A stretch of DNA of 64,000 bases from Aspidiotus rigidus (lineage: Eukaryota > Arthropoda > Insecta > Hemiptera > Diaspididae), in NCBI GenBank assembly GCA_035079385.1, contig JAVHKY010000013.1:12832001-12896000 (forward strand), in the 5' to 3' direction. The notes under the pieces are model-generated. The model was not told where the DNA came from and made no database searches. It was given only the letters and a program-made list of their open reading frames with translations. Numbering within the stretch: the stretch's first letter is position 1; every line of letters starts with the position of its first letter. Below are positions 36,678 to 49,400 of the stretch, in pieces. Made by a program: the position numbers and the translations under genes.

Positions 36678-37450
36678 AAATTCAACGTAGAATTCGAAAA
36701 TAACATCAGGTTTTGCCTTTAGGCCTTTGAAAAGACTCTAAACTACCAAATTACTTTTTTTTTTGCGTGATTATCAATCCAATTGCTGCTCTAGTTAAAT
36801 TCAACGTACAATTCGAAAATGACATCAGATTTTACCGTTAGGCCTTTGAAAGGCTCTAAACCATCGAAATTACATCTTTGAAAAGGTTCTGAACCATAAA
36901 AATTACCTTTTTCTGGTATGAATACCAAACCAATTGGCTACTTTCGTGAAATTCAACGTAGAATTTGAAAATGATATCAGACTTTACCGTTAAGCCTTTA
37001 GAAAGCTCTGAACCATCAAAATTGCAGTCCTTTGAAAAGGCTCTCAACCATCAAAATTACTATTTTCCTTGCGTAATTATCAATCCAATTGATGCTTCAG
37101 TCAAATTCAACGTAGAATTTAAAAATGAAATCAGATTTTACCGTTAGGCCTTTGAAAGGCTCTAAACCATGGAAAGTACATCTTTGAAAAGGTTCTGAAC
37201 CATAAAAATTACCTTTTTCTGGTTGAAAACCAAACCAATTTCTACTTTCGTGAAATTCAACGTAGAATTTGAAAATGATATCAGACTTTACCGTTAAGCC
37301 TTTGGAAAGCTCTGAACCATCAAAATTGCAGTCCTTTGAAAACGCTCTAGACCATCAAAATTACTTTTCTTATATAAATACTAATCCGATTGCTACTTTG
37401 GTAAAATTCAACGCAAAATTGGAAACTCTTGTCATATTTTACTAGTTATA
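36678..37450. repeat. Tandem repeat, ~152-bp monomers in ~304-bp dimers
   Basis: AAATTCAACGTAGAATT or a variant begins at 36678, 36797, 36949, 37103, 37253 and 37404. Spacings are 119, 152, 154, 150 and 151. Units at 36949 and 37253 share the GATATCAGACTTTACCGTTA form; units at 36797 and 37103 share the TTACCGTTAGGCCTTTGAAA form. The array therefore has a two-monomer higher-order period. It is non-coding. Confidence 0.75.
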
Positions 37451-37958
37451 TTCCTAAAAGGAAATATAAGCCTTTGTAAAGGTCTTTAAACTTGGTCAGC
37501 ATAGATGGAATGTGCAATCAGCCTTGTCAGCCAATAATCATCGTGAAAAGCGTTAGCTTCCAGAGCTCGATTTCGAATGGTGAATGAAAGCAAGAAGTGG
37601 TTGAAGTGGAATTATTGAACTAGATTGAAATACTTTAGTTCAGTTTGTAGTGCCGTATTGAGAAGATTGAAAATTTACCAATGTAAATGCTTTTAAAGAT
37701 ATGATCGAAGATAGGTATATGATCATGACAACACAAATAACGATAATAGTAACAATAACATCAGATAAAACAAAATTTTTGGGAATACTATAGATACTCC
37801 TCTGCTTAAGACTTCAAAAAAAGAGTGCCCTCTCTCTCTGAAATTTTCAAATATACTCTTTCTCCAATGATTAGTGTTCCTTTTCCAACTATTTTATTAT
37901 CTTTCTAGAAAAATCATGCCTATTACCTACTCTTTTTTGTCCTCACAACAGGTTTCAA

Positions 37959-37989
<31 letters not shown>

Positions 37990-38829
37990 CGAAATTTAAT
38001 AATTAATCTGATTACCCTGCACCAACTAGAGAACGGATTTTTGGTGCTGAAAATGTGAAATTTGGCTCCAGAAACCCAAAATACGGCATTATTCGGCATT
38101 TAAAAAATAGAGTGCGATACAGAAAAAAAAAAAACAACATCTCTATCCACAATGAACGACAATAAATGATTAAAAAAAAAACTTATAACTCGAGATGGGA
38201 AGGACTTAAAAATGGGACGTAATATAGAAAAAAATTGCGTTCTTAACTTCTTTTTTTCTTCAAAATTGATGAATTTTGCACATTTCAGCCATTTTCCCCA
38301 TTTTTGAGATTTACTCCATTTTTGGCATTATTTGGCAACATAAAATTTCCCTCCCAGATCTCCTGTCCACTAGTTTGTGCTCACAGCTTATCAGCACTTA
38401 AATACTTATTGATGGTTTGTTTCTTATCTCAAGAATTAATACTCCTCTCTCATTTATGTTCGAATGAGCATTGGATATAAAGGCCTGTATTGAAAGCAGG
38501 AACGCTTCAATAAAATAACTGTTATGATAATTGAATTGTTCACTAAAAAGTCATCTTAGCACGTTAATAAAATCGACTGTACCTTCTCAAAATATTATTT
38601 TTTCTGAAAAATGTATGGAACAAAAATTGCAGTCCTCTTAATTTCCTGTCGAGTGAATATAATTTCAAATATCTCGGATGAATTTTTCAAGATCATCACC
38701 TTTTCGCCAAGCTTCCGCAAATGACCGTCACAGAAAATGTAGAGAGCGCCTTCTTTGATTTTATTCGCGAATACTGCTATGGCGATCGTCTGAGAGGGAC
38801 TTAGAAACTCAAGGGTTCTTTACCGGAGT
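37451..38829. other. Intergenic AT-rich sequence
   Basis: It holds a 29-base T run at 37961-37989. No gene was recognised. Confidence 0.4.
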
Positions 38830-39810
38830 TAAACGAGGGAAGACGGAACCTGTTTTATGGGCTACCTTAGAAGGGCGAGCATTATGATAATTGAAGCGTT
38901 GCATATCTGGCTCGTTGAAGGAGCCAAGCCTATTGGTTTATGCAGCGTTGCATATCTAGGTACTTGAAGGGGCTCCTTGAGCTATACATAGGATTGGGAC
39001 TTGGAAAATTGTCCACCCCGAGCTTTGTCGACCGGCCGGACGGTGGACGTTTTTCCCAAACACCCACCGATAAAACAGGTCCTGTGTTAAAATTTCGACC
39101 TCCCAGATATATATGATAGGAGGGGGATTTGGAAAATAGAAAATTTCCTTGCTCCGAACTCTGTCAGCCGGCCGGATGATGGATGTTTTTCCCGAAAAAT
39201 CCCCGCGATAATAACTGATATATGACGTCATCAAAATGTGACGTCACAAGCCCCGCCACCCAAGCTATTTCTATATATGATAGGAGGGGAACTTGGAAAA
39301 TTTTCCAGCTCCTAACTTTGCCGGCCGACCGGAAAACAGGTTCCCTGTTAAAATTTCGGCCTCCGAGCTGTGTATGATAGAAGGTCGACCTCTCAACGAC
39401 CTTGAGGTTGCCGGCGGGCCGGACGGCGGACCTCTTTTCCAGGAAGCCACTCAATGAAACAGGTTCCCTGTCGACATATTGATTCAATATTCCTGATATG
39501 GCAGATAAAAAGTGAGAAGGCGCGGCGTAGTATGATGTCGTAGGTCTGCGACTGTCCAGGCGAATGAGCGGGGGCGCCCGTGAGCTAGGCAGCCTAATCT
39601 ACAGTGTACTGGACGGGCTAGGAACGAGGGCGAATGAAAGGAATGAGAGAACTCGTCAACTAGTTAGCCTAACATACCCCTCCTATCATATATAGCTCGA
39701 GAGTCGAAATTTTTCCAATTTTTTTGTCGGACGGCGCACGGCAAATTTCTCAAAACACCCCTCATAGATTTCGACTCTCAAGCTATATATGATAAAAGCG
39801 GGGACTTGAC
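38830..39810. repeat. Cluster of dispersed-repeat fragments
   Basis: Pieces of the hairpin-ended family are present: ACCTGTTTTATGGG (about 38850), AAAACAGGTTCCCTGTTAAA (about 39330), AACAGGTTCCCTGTC (about 39458), TATATATGATAGGAGG units (about 39105, 39270), TGACGTCAC (about 39240) and a GGACGGCGCACGGCAAATTT segment (39728-39750). A companion unit with GTTGCATATCTGG and GTTGCATATCTAG (38895-38965) recurs at 58210-58450. Confidence 0.6.
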
Positions 39811-39811
39811 G

Positions 39812-40105
39812 AGAACCCCAACACTCGGTTTCTTTGCCATTTGCAACCAACTATTGAGGGTCCCAACACTTGGTTTCTTCACCATTTGGAACCGACTGTC
39901 GAGTGTCCCAACACTCGGTTTCCTCAATATTAGGAACCGAATGTCAGTGTCCCAGCACTTGGTTTCGATAGCATAAGGAACCGAATGTCGAGTGCTCCAA
40001 CATTCGGTTTCAATAGCATAAGGAACCGACGGTCGAGTGCTTCAACACTCGGTTTCAGTAGCATATGGAACCGACTGTCGAGTGTCCTAAAACTCGGTTT
40101 CAGTG
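39812..40105. repeat. Seven-unit 45-bp tandem array with internal dyad symmetry
   Basis: GGTTTC occurs at 39827, 39872, 39917, 39961, 40006, 40051 and 40096, a 45-bp period with one 44-bp step. Each unit holds CGAGTG and CACTCG words that can pair around a short loop. The minus strand stays open over about 79 codons with a 15-residue repeat such as MLLKPSVEALDRRFL. The array ends within 10 bp of the GIY-YIG fragment that follows. Confidence 0.8.
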
Positions 40106-40393
40106 GAGACGTCGGGTGTCTACCGCTTGTCGTGCAAGTGCGGAAAAATTTACATCGGTCAAACATGGTGCTCTATCACAAACAGGATCTATGAACATCG
40201 TAATCTCACAGGTCTTGAATAGATTCTTCCTTCGTTCAACTCCGAGAAAGATATATCAGCTTTCGCCCAACATTGCGCTACCAGCAAACATGATTTTGAT
40301 GCATCACAATTCGAATTAATCCAACCATCTCAAAAGAATTTAAATATGAATCGTCTGGATGAGTATGAAACCATCTACGCACAGAAAAGATAA
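40106..40393 (+). pseudogene. PLE GIY-YIG endonuclease fragment, separate lineage
   Basis: The plus frame reads VETSGVYRLSCKCGKIYIGQ, with both GIY (GVY) and YIG signatures, then ITNRIYEHRNLTG. A TAG stop follows at 40220, then SAFAQHCATSKHDFDASQF and a tail to TAA at 40393. The domain is complete but for the stop, and its sequence is unlike the endonuclease of PLE copies 1 and 2. No RT of this lineage is next to it. Confidence 0.75.
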
Positions 40394-40414
40394 CGTAATA
40401 AATTGTCAAATGAC

Positions 40415-40668
40415 ATATCGTCGGCCTAGAGTCAAAATGTCGTACCTAAGAAAATGGTAATTTTATAGAAGAGTCATAAAACGACTTTCTGTGGTACTGA
40501 ATGGTTACAATAAATGGAAAATAATTTGTTATTTTTCGCATAATTAATGAATTATACATCATTTTATCATTCTAGAACAATGAATTATGATCACGAGAAC
40601 TAGAAACCATCATCAACTCAAAATCACTAATTTTGGGAGGTGACATTTTGACTCTAGGCCGACGATAT
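40415..40668. mobile_element. MITE with perfect 27-bp terminal inverted repeats
   Basis: The left end ATATCGTCGGCCTAGAGTCA, continuing AAAATGTC, is exactly repeated in inverse at the right end (40642-40668). The interior is AT-rich and non-coding. TA is present at both borders (40416-40417 and 40666-40667), so a Tc1/mariner-type TA duplication with the element starting TCGTCGG is possible. The perfect ends suggest a recent insertion. Confidence 0.75.
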
Positions 40669-41541
40669 CTGCCACCCTTCCAAACCCCCTCACCCGTTTC
40701 ATCTTGGATGACGATCCCATCAGCTAATTCCTGCTACTTCTCTCCTCATCGCTACCCTGTGACGCCGTTTGTTCCGAAGATGAGATTCCCGAAACCTCGG
40801 TCAACTTTCGTTTCAAAAATTCACATTTTCTCAAAACATTTTTCATAATTTTATGCTTTTTTTCAAATCAAAACATTTATAATTTTTTATTCGTTTAATT
40901 TTCCTTCCTTCGTTTATTTTATTATTTTTCGACATTTTTGACGTTTCAACTAATTACCCAACATTTTCAAACTTTCCAAAAAATGTTGTTTTTTTAACAA
41001 TACATGAAAAGTTCCAAGGTAAGCCAATTTGACGATTATAAACTTGTAAAAGATTGATAGAACAACAAAATATTTATGGTCAAAATACAAAATAATGATT
41101 ACAGTGAGAGTAAAATACGTGTATAGGAACTTAAGCACGAAAAACATGAAAATAATATTTTTTAAATGCGGGCAGCTAATATAATTTGATTCCTATATTA
41201 CTAGAATAATAACTTGCAATACATGCCGACCAATATTTGATCATAAATAAATAGAATCCCATAGTAGGACTCGAAGATTGCTTTCCGTCCAATTGCACGG
41301 ATATACGAATATAAATTACTCTAAATATACGAAATCTTTATTATAAGAAAATCAAAATTTAATAAAAATAAACAGATTCGCTCAACAAATAATATATAAG
41401 TACTGGTACATAAAGAATAGACTTGAAATTCGAATTACAGCGTATACTTCCAAATTTGAAGTCTACGAGAGATCGTTTAAATTGACAACTGTAAGTCAAT
41501 CCGAAAAGGCGTAGGCATTGTCCTATGCAATGCCTACGAGA
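40669..41541. other. Downstream region of the sarcoglycan gene
   Basis: AT-rich sequence. It probably includes the 3' untranslated region of the minus-strand sarcoglycan. TTTATT (AATAAA on the minus strand) occurs at 41337-41342. No other gene was seen. Confidence 0.4.
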
Positions 41542-41898
41542 CTAGACATAGAAAATCGTATCGCTTTGATCGTATTCTTCGTAATCCAATGTTGATTGAT
41601 CGTCTCCCTTACTTTTAGGCCTGCATAATGAAAACAAAGTAGAACAAAAATTATTGTGTCGAACGTAACCACGATAGTGCAAGATAATGAACATCAAAAA
41701 GTTAATAAAAAATTTAAATATATCGAAGCAAAAAAAAAAAAATTTCGAAAAGAAAACCGAGAAAATCGTGCTACATAATAAGTACATAATTATAATTTAA
41801 AGTATACAAAACGAAATCTGTTAAATGGGGTACCTAAGATGAAGTTCCGGAAAAAGAAAAAAATTGGAAGTCGAAAAATCAGTAAGTATATGGGAGGG

Positions 41899-41945
<47 letters not shown>

Positions 41946-44172
41946 CTTTGGAATTGAGAGTGTCAAGATTCCGATTGGATTTTGGTAATATGGAGTATAA
42001 ATACGGCGCGAGAGTAAAGAGTAAACAACATAGAATGGAGACAAAAATTATGGAGCAAACGATTAAAGTATCTGTGTAAAACAATTGAATAAAATGGCTA
42101 GATTGTTAATTCAGCGTAGTAGAGACAATCATAATTTCAACATCCATCCCTCCACTCTTCCTGTTGTGTAGGTTTTTCTAGTAATGTACGCTGGTCGACT
42201 TTAAATCAACTTCAGATCAACGTCGAGTCAATGTCCGTGTGTTTTGTGACTTCGTGCAAGTTTTTGCTGACGAGCGGCGTATAATCAACCTAAAACCGAC
42301 GTTTACTTTCAGTCGACCGGGAGAGGACTCAATTTCGACGTCGACGACAAGCCGATGGGAAAAACGAACGTTCGATTTTGAGTAAACTTTCAGTTATTGT
42401 GGGTCAATTGCAGGCTATCGAAATTGAGCGGATCTACATCGATTAAAAATCGTAGTTGATTTTCAGTCGACTTTTAGCCGGAAGAACGAATCAATTCGGA
42501 GTCGACAGTGCGACAATATTTTTTACAACATTAAAAATTTATTTAATGATTCTAAATTGAAAGAATGGGGCATAAAAAATGTTGTTGTCAGACTATTTAC
42601 GACACCCTTTCACCCAAAAAAACTGAAAACAAAAGTCCAAAACTTCTGGAGTCCTGAACACTCGATCCATCGACGATTCAATCATATATACTTCCAAAAT
42701 ATATATGTTTCTAGTCTCAATCACACTCCTTCGTAAAGTTTTCTTGTAAAATCTGCGTGCTTCAGTCGTCACTGCAGGAAGACAAGGATGAAATTCCAAC
42801 TATCATGTAAGTGTTAGTCGTGTGAGTATTCATATCCACGCCGTAATAACGAAACACAAAAAGAAATCAATGAAAAAAACAAAACAAAAACTACCTTTTA
42901 AGATCCTCGCATACAAAGAATACTGTATCAAAATAATCGTCAGAATAAGGATCTTCCCTAAAACGTGAACAATATATAATTTTAAATACCGCAATCGAAA
43001 TTAAAATCTAATTTGAATCCAAATTAATAATAATGTAATGAAGGGAGATGATATTAATTATGATCATAAAACAACATCCTCGATAATTTCGTATCTTCTA
43101 AAATTTTCAAACGCTTCTGAGTCAAGAAGAATCAATTCTCAAAACATGGATGAGAATTCGTTTTCAAATAATTAAATTGGGCGATTTTTCATCGACTTTC
43201 CACAGATTACAAAAATTTGTAGGAAGGTTAATAGAATTTTCGAAACAATAACGTAACGTTCGTCTCATTTTAACAGCGCTCTCTTCCTCATTTGATTTGT
43301 ATACCTAATACGTTTGAATCGTTCTCTGTTCGGAACTTGTTTTACAATTTGCCTAAATTTTATCAAAGGGACTACGGGGATTTGACACGTATTCAATATT
43401 AGATTTCGAAAAATAATGATGCAATTTTCACTTACAATTTTGAATTATGTAGACACATGATGCAAATGAGCCAACATGTGATAATAATGCTGAGGATGAG
43501 AGACGGAATGATTACCAGCGTAAAGAGGGTTTTGAAAACCGGCGGCGTTGGAATTTCTTCTTTTATGGTGAGTTCTTCCTCGTCATCAATATTCGACATT
43601 GGTATCGAAGAAAGTTTATTATCCATTGTCATTGTTGAAGTAGACAAACAGAGTTTATTGAAATTTTTTGCCGGATTCGACGTGAACTGACAATCATTCA
43701 AATGCACCTAGGAGTGAAAAAAAAACGATTATAAGCAATAGAATATGAGACGTAACAATCGTAATATTACGCAGGTATGACAGGAGGGTAGTTGGAGATT
43801 TTAGGCGCTGACTTGGGGAAGAAGTGGAGTTTTTGCTTCACTCTTTGGTCGAAATTAATAATTTAAGCGGCTGAATAGGGAGATCGATACAATTACAAGG
43901 GAACTTTTTTGAAAAATAATTTCAAAATGTACCAATCTGAAGGAACACCAATCAACGATGAAACCTTTTGAACGGAATAATTTTTCCACGGTAGTTCGTT
44001 TATGGAACGATGGGCAGTGTCTGAGAAGCGGCTTTGTTTCGTTTTGCAGATCGTATAATTTGGCAGAAAAACTGGCAGTAGATCCAAGATGAACAATCAC
44101 TCTATTAGAAAGAAAACGAAAACAGGCATTAGTACAATAATTATTTCAACATTTAAATTACCTTCACACTAC

Positions 44173-44208
<36 letters not shown>

Positions 44209-45480
44209 AACGATAAACTTACCCCGATGAATCCTTAGGATTGACAGGTAATCTGAATCCTTCATGTTTCGGTTCCGCCATGTAAGTGAAGTAGAGTTTT
44301 CCTATACTTTCTGACCAAAAAAAGTTTTCAAATATCTCTTTAAATTCATTTCTCCGATTTTCGCGCAACATTTCGTCAATATTTACGTTCCTGATTAGTA
44401 ATCGAATTTCGTTCATGGCGTATTCTATTAAGAGAGAGAGAGAAAAAAAAAAACACTTCTATCGATGTAAACTTCATGTTTAGTCGAACTTCCATGTGAC
44501 AAAGAGCCCAGGAGATGAGATTCTTGACTTTGTAGAATAGTTTCAGTATAAACCTCGGTAAGTAATTTTGAACCCTAAAAACGGTGTAATTTCTTCTAAA
44601 TCACTACAAAAAAGCTCTTTTTAATATCTCTTCAAGATTTTGTTGGAGCACATTTCAGGATGCGTAAATGTAGGTACCATAAACCAGTCTATGTTACTGT
44701 TGTCATATAGAAGTTCGACTATAATATTATGTTAAACAGAATGAAATTCATCGACTTACCACCCCTAGAGAAGACTGATATAATAATTTTGAAATATTTT
44801 GATCTATAGCTACTCAAACTTGTGAAACTAACTAGCAACTGAAAACATGAACACATTCCTCCAATTTAGGAAGTCTTAAATTTATCACAAATGTAGGTAT
44901 ACATACGAAGATATATGTACACGATACCTCGATCATATCCGAATCCAAATTCATCGGCACAACGCCGTAGAGAAAAAGGTTATTCTCATGAGTACCAGGA
45001 ACATACGCGGTGAATATCCACGGAGGCAGATCTGGTCCCTCCGTACTCATAACGATATGATGGAAACCGTGAAATCTTTCTACATTCGATAAGAATTTCA
45101 AACCATCACTTTTAAGTTCAACTTCTAAAGCGTTGAACATAGCTACTCGAGCAATACTTACCCGTTTCATTCCAACTCATATGGTCTGGTGACACTTTCT
45201 GGACGAATAGTTCGGATTTGTAAACATCTACGTTGATTTGTTGACCGTCGACGAGAAGAGCAGAATAAGATATGGCTAAAAGTTGGAACACACATCCTGA
45301 AGAAAAATACAGAACAAAACGTACGATATCGTTAGAAAATTTCACGAGTACCTAAATCGCTCCTCTGCTCGCAGCTTCGGTAGAATCTTGAAATATGAAT
45401 TTGGTTACCTACACCAAAACGCGTTGTACCATAAGTTTATAACAGTTGTAAAAATATTTACCTAATTCCGCGTCTCTCAT
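41542..45480 (-). CDS. SGCE: Alpha/epsilon-type sarcoglycan
   Basis: This is a single-pass membrane component of the dystrophin-associated sarcoglycan complex. Exons, 5' to 3' on the minus strand: 45480-45462, 45296-45162, 45142-44928, 44838-44760, 44424-44223, 44101-43933, 43707-43436, 42957-42895, 41620-41542. The chain is 1233 nt in phase, 410 codons, close to human SGCE. The N-terminal signal segment is MRDAELGCVFQLLAISYSAL. Ectodomain matches include KSDGLKFLSNV, LPPWIFTAYVPGTHEN (compare human LPSWLRF-type text), IRNVNIDEMLRENRR (compare KNMNVEEML) and GFIVDWCSFRL (compare FYIDWCKISL), with cysteines in the order expected. The membrane helix is at about 334-358 (TLFTLVIIPSLILSIIITCW). 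The cytoplasmic tail is acidic, ending EYDQSDTIFYV. The 79-nt exon at 44838-44760 is weakly conserved but is needed for phase and has ideal splice sites. Confidence 0.9.
41903..41942. repeat. (GA)n microsatellite
   Basis: About 20 uninterrupted GA units lie in the last intron of the sarcoglycan gene (CT on the coding strand). Open frames across it are artefacts of the repeat. Confidence 0.95.
42185..42510. repeat. Second block of the GTCGA-rich degenerate satellite
   Basis: TGTACGCTGGTCGACTTTAA, AACGTCGAGTC, TCAGTCGACC and GTCGACTTTTAGCC words follow one another in the sarcoglycan intron. The wording matches the block at 7740-9290, for example the GTAC/GCATAC start, AAATCAAC and GTCGA. Confidence 0.5.
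44174..44207. repeat. 34-base A run in a sarcoglycan intron
   Basis: On the coding strand this is a T run starting 15 bases downstream of the 5' splice site at 44222. It is probably harmless but an obvious length-variable site. Confidence 0.9.
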
Positions 45481-46440
45481 ATTCGACCGAATTATAGCAG
45501 GAAGGCTTTTCCGTTCGCAAAATGTTCGTGATTTACCTACGTGGTTTGAAAGAGAATGTTCCGATGACAGAGACAAAACGCTCCGCGATACATTTTAGAA
45601 ATTAAAAATTCGAAGTATACCATATTTCATATTATTTTTGATAAGTTTAAAAATACGCCAAACACCGTTGACGAGTTACACACATGCGTACTGCTTCTAC
45701 TTGTGCGTAAATTCCAATGAGTTTCATCTCCGGATACGAAGATCATCTGATGTTGTCGGCGAGAAACGAGTAACGACGCAAAACAGGAAGAAACATGAAT
45801 TTTGTGCGCTCTCGTAACAGTGCAGGTAGATAAGCAACAGCGTTTCCAAAGTTCCATACTTCATTTCGCAAATTTAATTTTTCAAGCAAACAAAGTTGAC
45901 TGAAAACAAAATTTTAAAAATTGAAGTTCCATTTTTTGGAATGATTTTCAGCTTCTGCGATCGAGTGCTGACACGCTGAGTTCGGATGAGCGATAACACC
46001 AGCTGCTACTTTGAAAGATTTTCATTTGGCTTCTCTATCCGGCAACACTGTACAGTACGATTCTACACCGTGGTGGGACGTTACACTGCACTCTACAGCG
46101 CTACACCGTTGTGTAACCTTACTTAAACCAATAACAAACAGTAACTATAATTTGATATGAAAATTTCGATTGGACCAAAAAATTTACGTCAATAAATAAG
46201 GTGTGGCTAAATATAAATTTTGATGAAATAAATTAGAAAGAAGAACTCAATTACTCAATTAAATTTTCTGTTGATGATGAATAGTATTAGCTGTTATGTA
46301 ATTTTCAACGATTGTCCGGGTATCGTAAATGTACCCGTTCGAGTTACGAACGAGCGGTTGTAATTTTCATTGAAGTTTCTCAGCTATGGAAATTTAATAT
46401 ATATTTTTTGCGATCTATAAACGTGTGCAGATTTTCCGAA
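45481..46440. promoter_or_regulatory. Divergent promoter region, sarcoglycan / INPP5A
   Basis: The start codons of two divergent genes are 960 bp apart with no gene between them, so both promoters must lie here, or in unseen 5' exons. Direct repeats of TACAC-GTG words occur at about 46060-46110. No TATA box or named factor site could be assigned. Confidence 0.4.
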
Positions 46441-49400
46441 ATGGATGAAAAAACCTCCGTGCTACTCGTGACTGCGAATGTTGGATCAATTTTCGAAGAT
46501 GTAAGTACCTCTATAAAAGATTTGGTGTTTGTTAGAATTCTCTGACCTGATAAAAATTCGTTTATTTATTTCGCACCTGATGAATAATGACGTTTTTTTT
46601 TTGTCGGTATTTCTAGCCTGATGTGATGCTAAAACTATGGATCCAAGAATTCTTACAGGTAATTCTTATTAAGCTTTACCAAAATCTCGAGGAATATCTA
46701 ACACTTGTTACTTCCTCTTCACGATTGTTCATTCTTTCTCGTGAATATTCTGTGTTTTTGTCTTATTTTTTCGCTCGATACCCGCGATATTATTCCAATT
46801 AACTCGTATTGTTCTCTTTCAGTGTGTATCACGTCTCGAAGCAAAGTTTATCGCCTTACATTGCCAGGAAGTCGGAGGCAAAAACTACGAAACCCGTATG
46901 CAACATGTCGAAAATTTCGTCCAGTAAGATGTTTTTTTTTTCTCTCGTTAAATTCATTCGTCACCCATTAGTTTTTAAAGAGTACAATGCTCATTAGCTC
47001 CTAAGAATTCAGCTACCGGAAATCTGACGTACGAATTTTCAACTAATCGCTCGTAATCGTGTTATCTCCGTTTGACAGCTCGTTTCATCCCGTCCAGCTT
47101 CTTCTGACGTCAATAGCGATTTCTAGGTGATAAAAAAAGAAGAAAACTACTCCGTGTTCTAGTTAGAATCTATTTCTGATCTCGAACAATTAGTATAGTG
47201 ATATCGAGATATTTCAAATTCTATTCTTATTTTTCATTTTTTTCTCCCCATTACGTACGAAAATCTGCTATAGTATTTTAATTACGTAGAATGATTCGAC
47301 AAAATCAGGAAAAAATCGTTTATGGACGCGCTGGGTGGCGTAATACGAATATTGGTAACATGTGTTGAAACATACACGGTAAATAAAAAGTCCGCCGTTG
47401 CGTTTTGTGTACTTTTTCCTGGTTTATTGGAACGTTGAACGATTTTTAGAGAAGCACCTTTTCTGATACCATACAAAATAAGGGGGAAAGAAATAATATA
47501 TTATCTCCATTTTACGATTTCGCGTTGAGAAGAAAAATTTTCCATGAGAGCTCGTCCTCCGCGTTAATTTCTGCCGAGAATAATTACATCGTCGTACACA
47601 AATAGAATAATTTAAATTCAGTATCGGAGTTCAATATTACCATAATACAATTATTCGAGTTTGACGTCATTACACCTTCATCTCGCATGAGGAATTACAA
47701 ACGACATTATTTTGATCGGCGGAAACACGTAGTTATTTTCGTATCTATACATGCTGAGGTTGATGATTCCTCCTTCTCGAATTGAAACTTGTTTTAAAAA
47801 AAATAGGACGTGACCAGTGTAAACTTTGAATTTTGTCGGCATTGAGAATGAAACCGACGACGGTGTACCGGAGTCAATTTGTTGATTAGCAAGAGTGACT
47901 TTTTTAAATGTGCGGTTTTAAATTATATACATATGTATAATATACGTGTGCGTGTTTTATGTTTCAGGATGCTATTATCGTGTAATGAGCTGCAGCAGTT
48001 CGATAAAGCCGAAATATTTCTCGATGAAGATTTTTCTTGCGCCGAAAATTTTACGGTAAAATAATTCGGCGGCTGAAATTTCGAATAATTAGTATATTAA
48101 TGAGAGAGGAATCGAAGTGGTTGGCAGGGTCAACGAGAAGAAACAGAGTGGAATTTATCTAAACGTTTTTCAATTTCGTTTTCCAGGCATTGGGGAATTT
48201 TTATTTCATTCACGAATCGTTGACAGATGCGCTGATCTGGAATTTTGATGGTAAGAATCACCGACTTCGACCCGTTGAATGTGAAAGAAAGAAGAAGAAA
48301 AAAAAAGACGTTTAGGAACTAATTTACAAATCTTCTCGGCGTTTTCCACGAGTGCGTGATCTTGATCTGAGTGAAAAAAAAAAGTATGAATCAACCGCAA
48401 ACAACTCGAATGGAAAAGCCAAGATAAGCTATTGGTTAGCCGTCGCGGTCAATAATCTTTCATTTGCGTCAGACGTTAAAGTATTTCCGTTCTACCTTGA
48501 CTAGAAATTTATCTTCTACTATTCATTATTTATAGACTCGAAATTTCAAAACTTGACTGGCAGAAACGTGCATTCTGGAAACATCGAAAAAGTACCCATT
48601 AAAGAAAAATCGAAATTTCCTCAGAATTTTTTTCCCGAGGTGAACTACATAGGCTTGTTTTGATGCGTGAAATTCTGGTGACAATATCTTGACACGATTA
48701 AATCTCTAAAATTTCAGTGTAAATGGTCGAGAAAAGGCTATCTTCGAACCAGATGGCAACTAAATGGCACTACGTTTGATCTCGTTAACATCCATTTGTT
48801 TCATGACGCTTCGAATTTTGTAGCTATGCAAGCTGTAAGTCTTTCTTTACTTATCAAGAATATTAAAAAACCTAAAATAAAACTTAATGGAAAGGAAAAA
48901 GAGAGAGTGTCTGCTGATGAGAAAATTTAAATTCTTTTTTCAAACGGTATTCCTCTTACGTTTCTGTTTTGCATCATGCGATATTTGTCGGGAAAACAAA
49001 TTTACGATGTAAAAAAAAAAAAAAAAGGAAAAAAAATAATGTAATCAACATAAGTAAACCGTAGTCGTTATTAATTGATTTATAAGGTAGCGTGAATTAT
49101 AATTAGATGTATGACGTCAATATGCGTTCTAATTTAAACACAGCCGTAACGCAGCTAACGCTATCTGCATTTACCCCTTCCTCTTCCCTCATTCTACCCT
49201 AAAAAATAAGTACGATATACTGTAATGGATACAAAAATTTCATTCAGTAGGTATCTTTTATTGAATACGTATATATTTCAACCAATAACGCTACCTTGAA
49301 TTATTCGTGTAATTCTAGTTTCCATCCGTGTATACGATTACGAGACAGAAAGCATTACAATATACGTTAAATAGGTATGTTATTAATTAATTTTTCCTTC

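Noticed and set aside
41790..42084. Several overlapping open frames with Ser-Leu or Glu-Arg repeats
   Set aside because: These arise from the (GA)n microsatellite at 41903-41942 and have no other coding signal.
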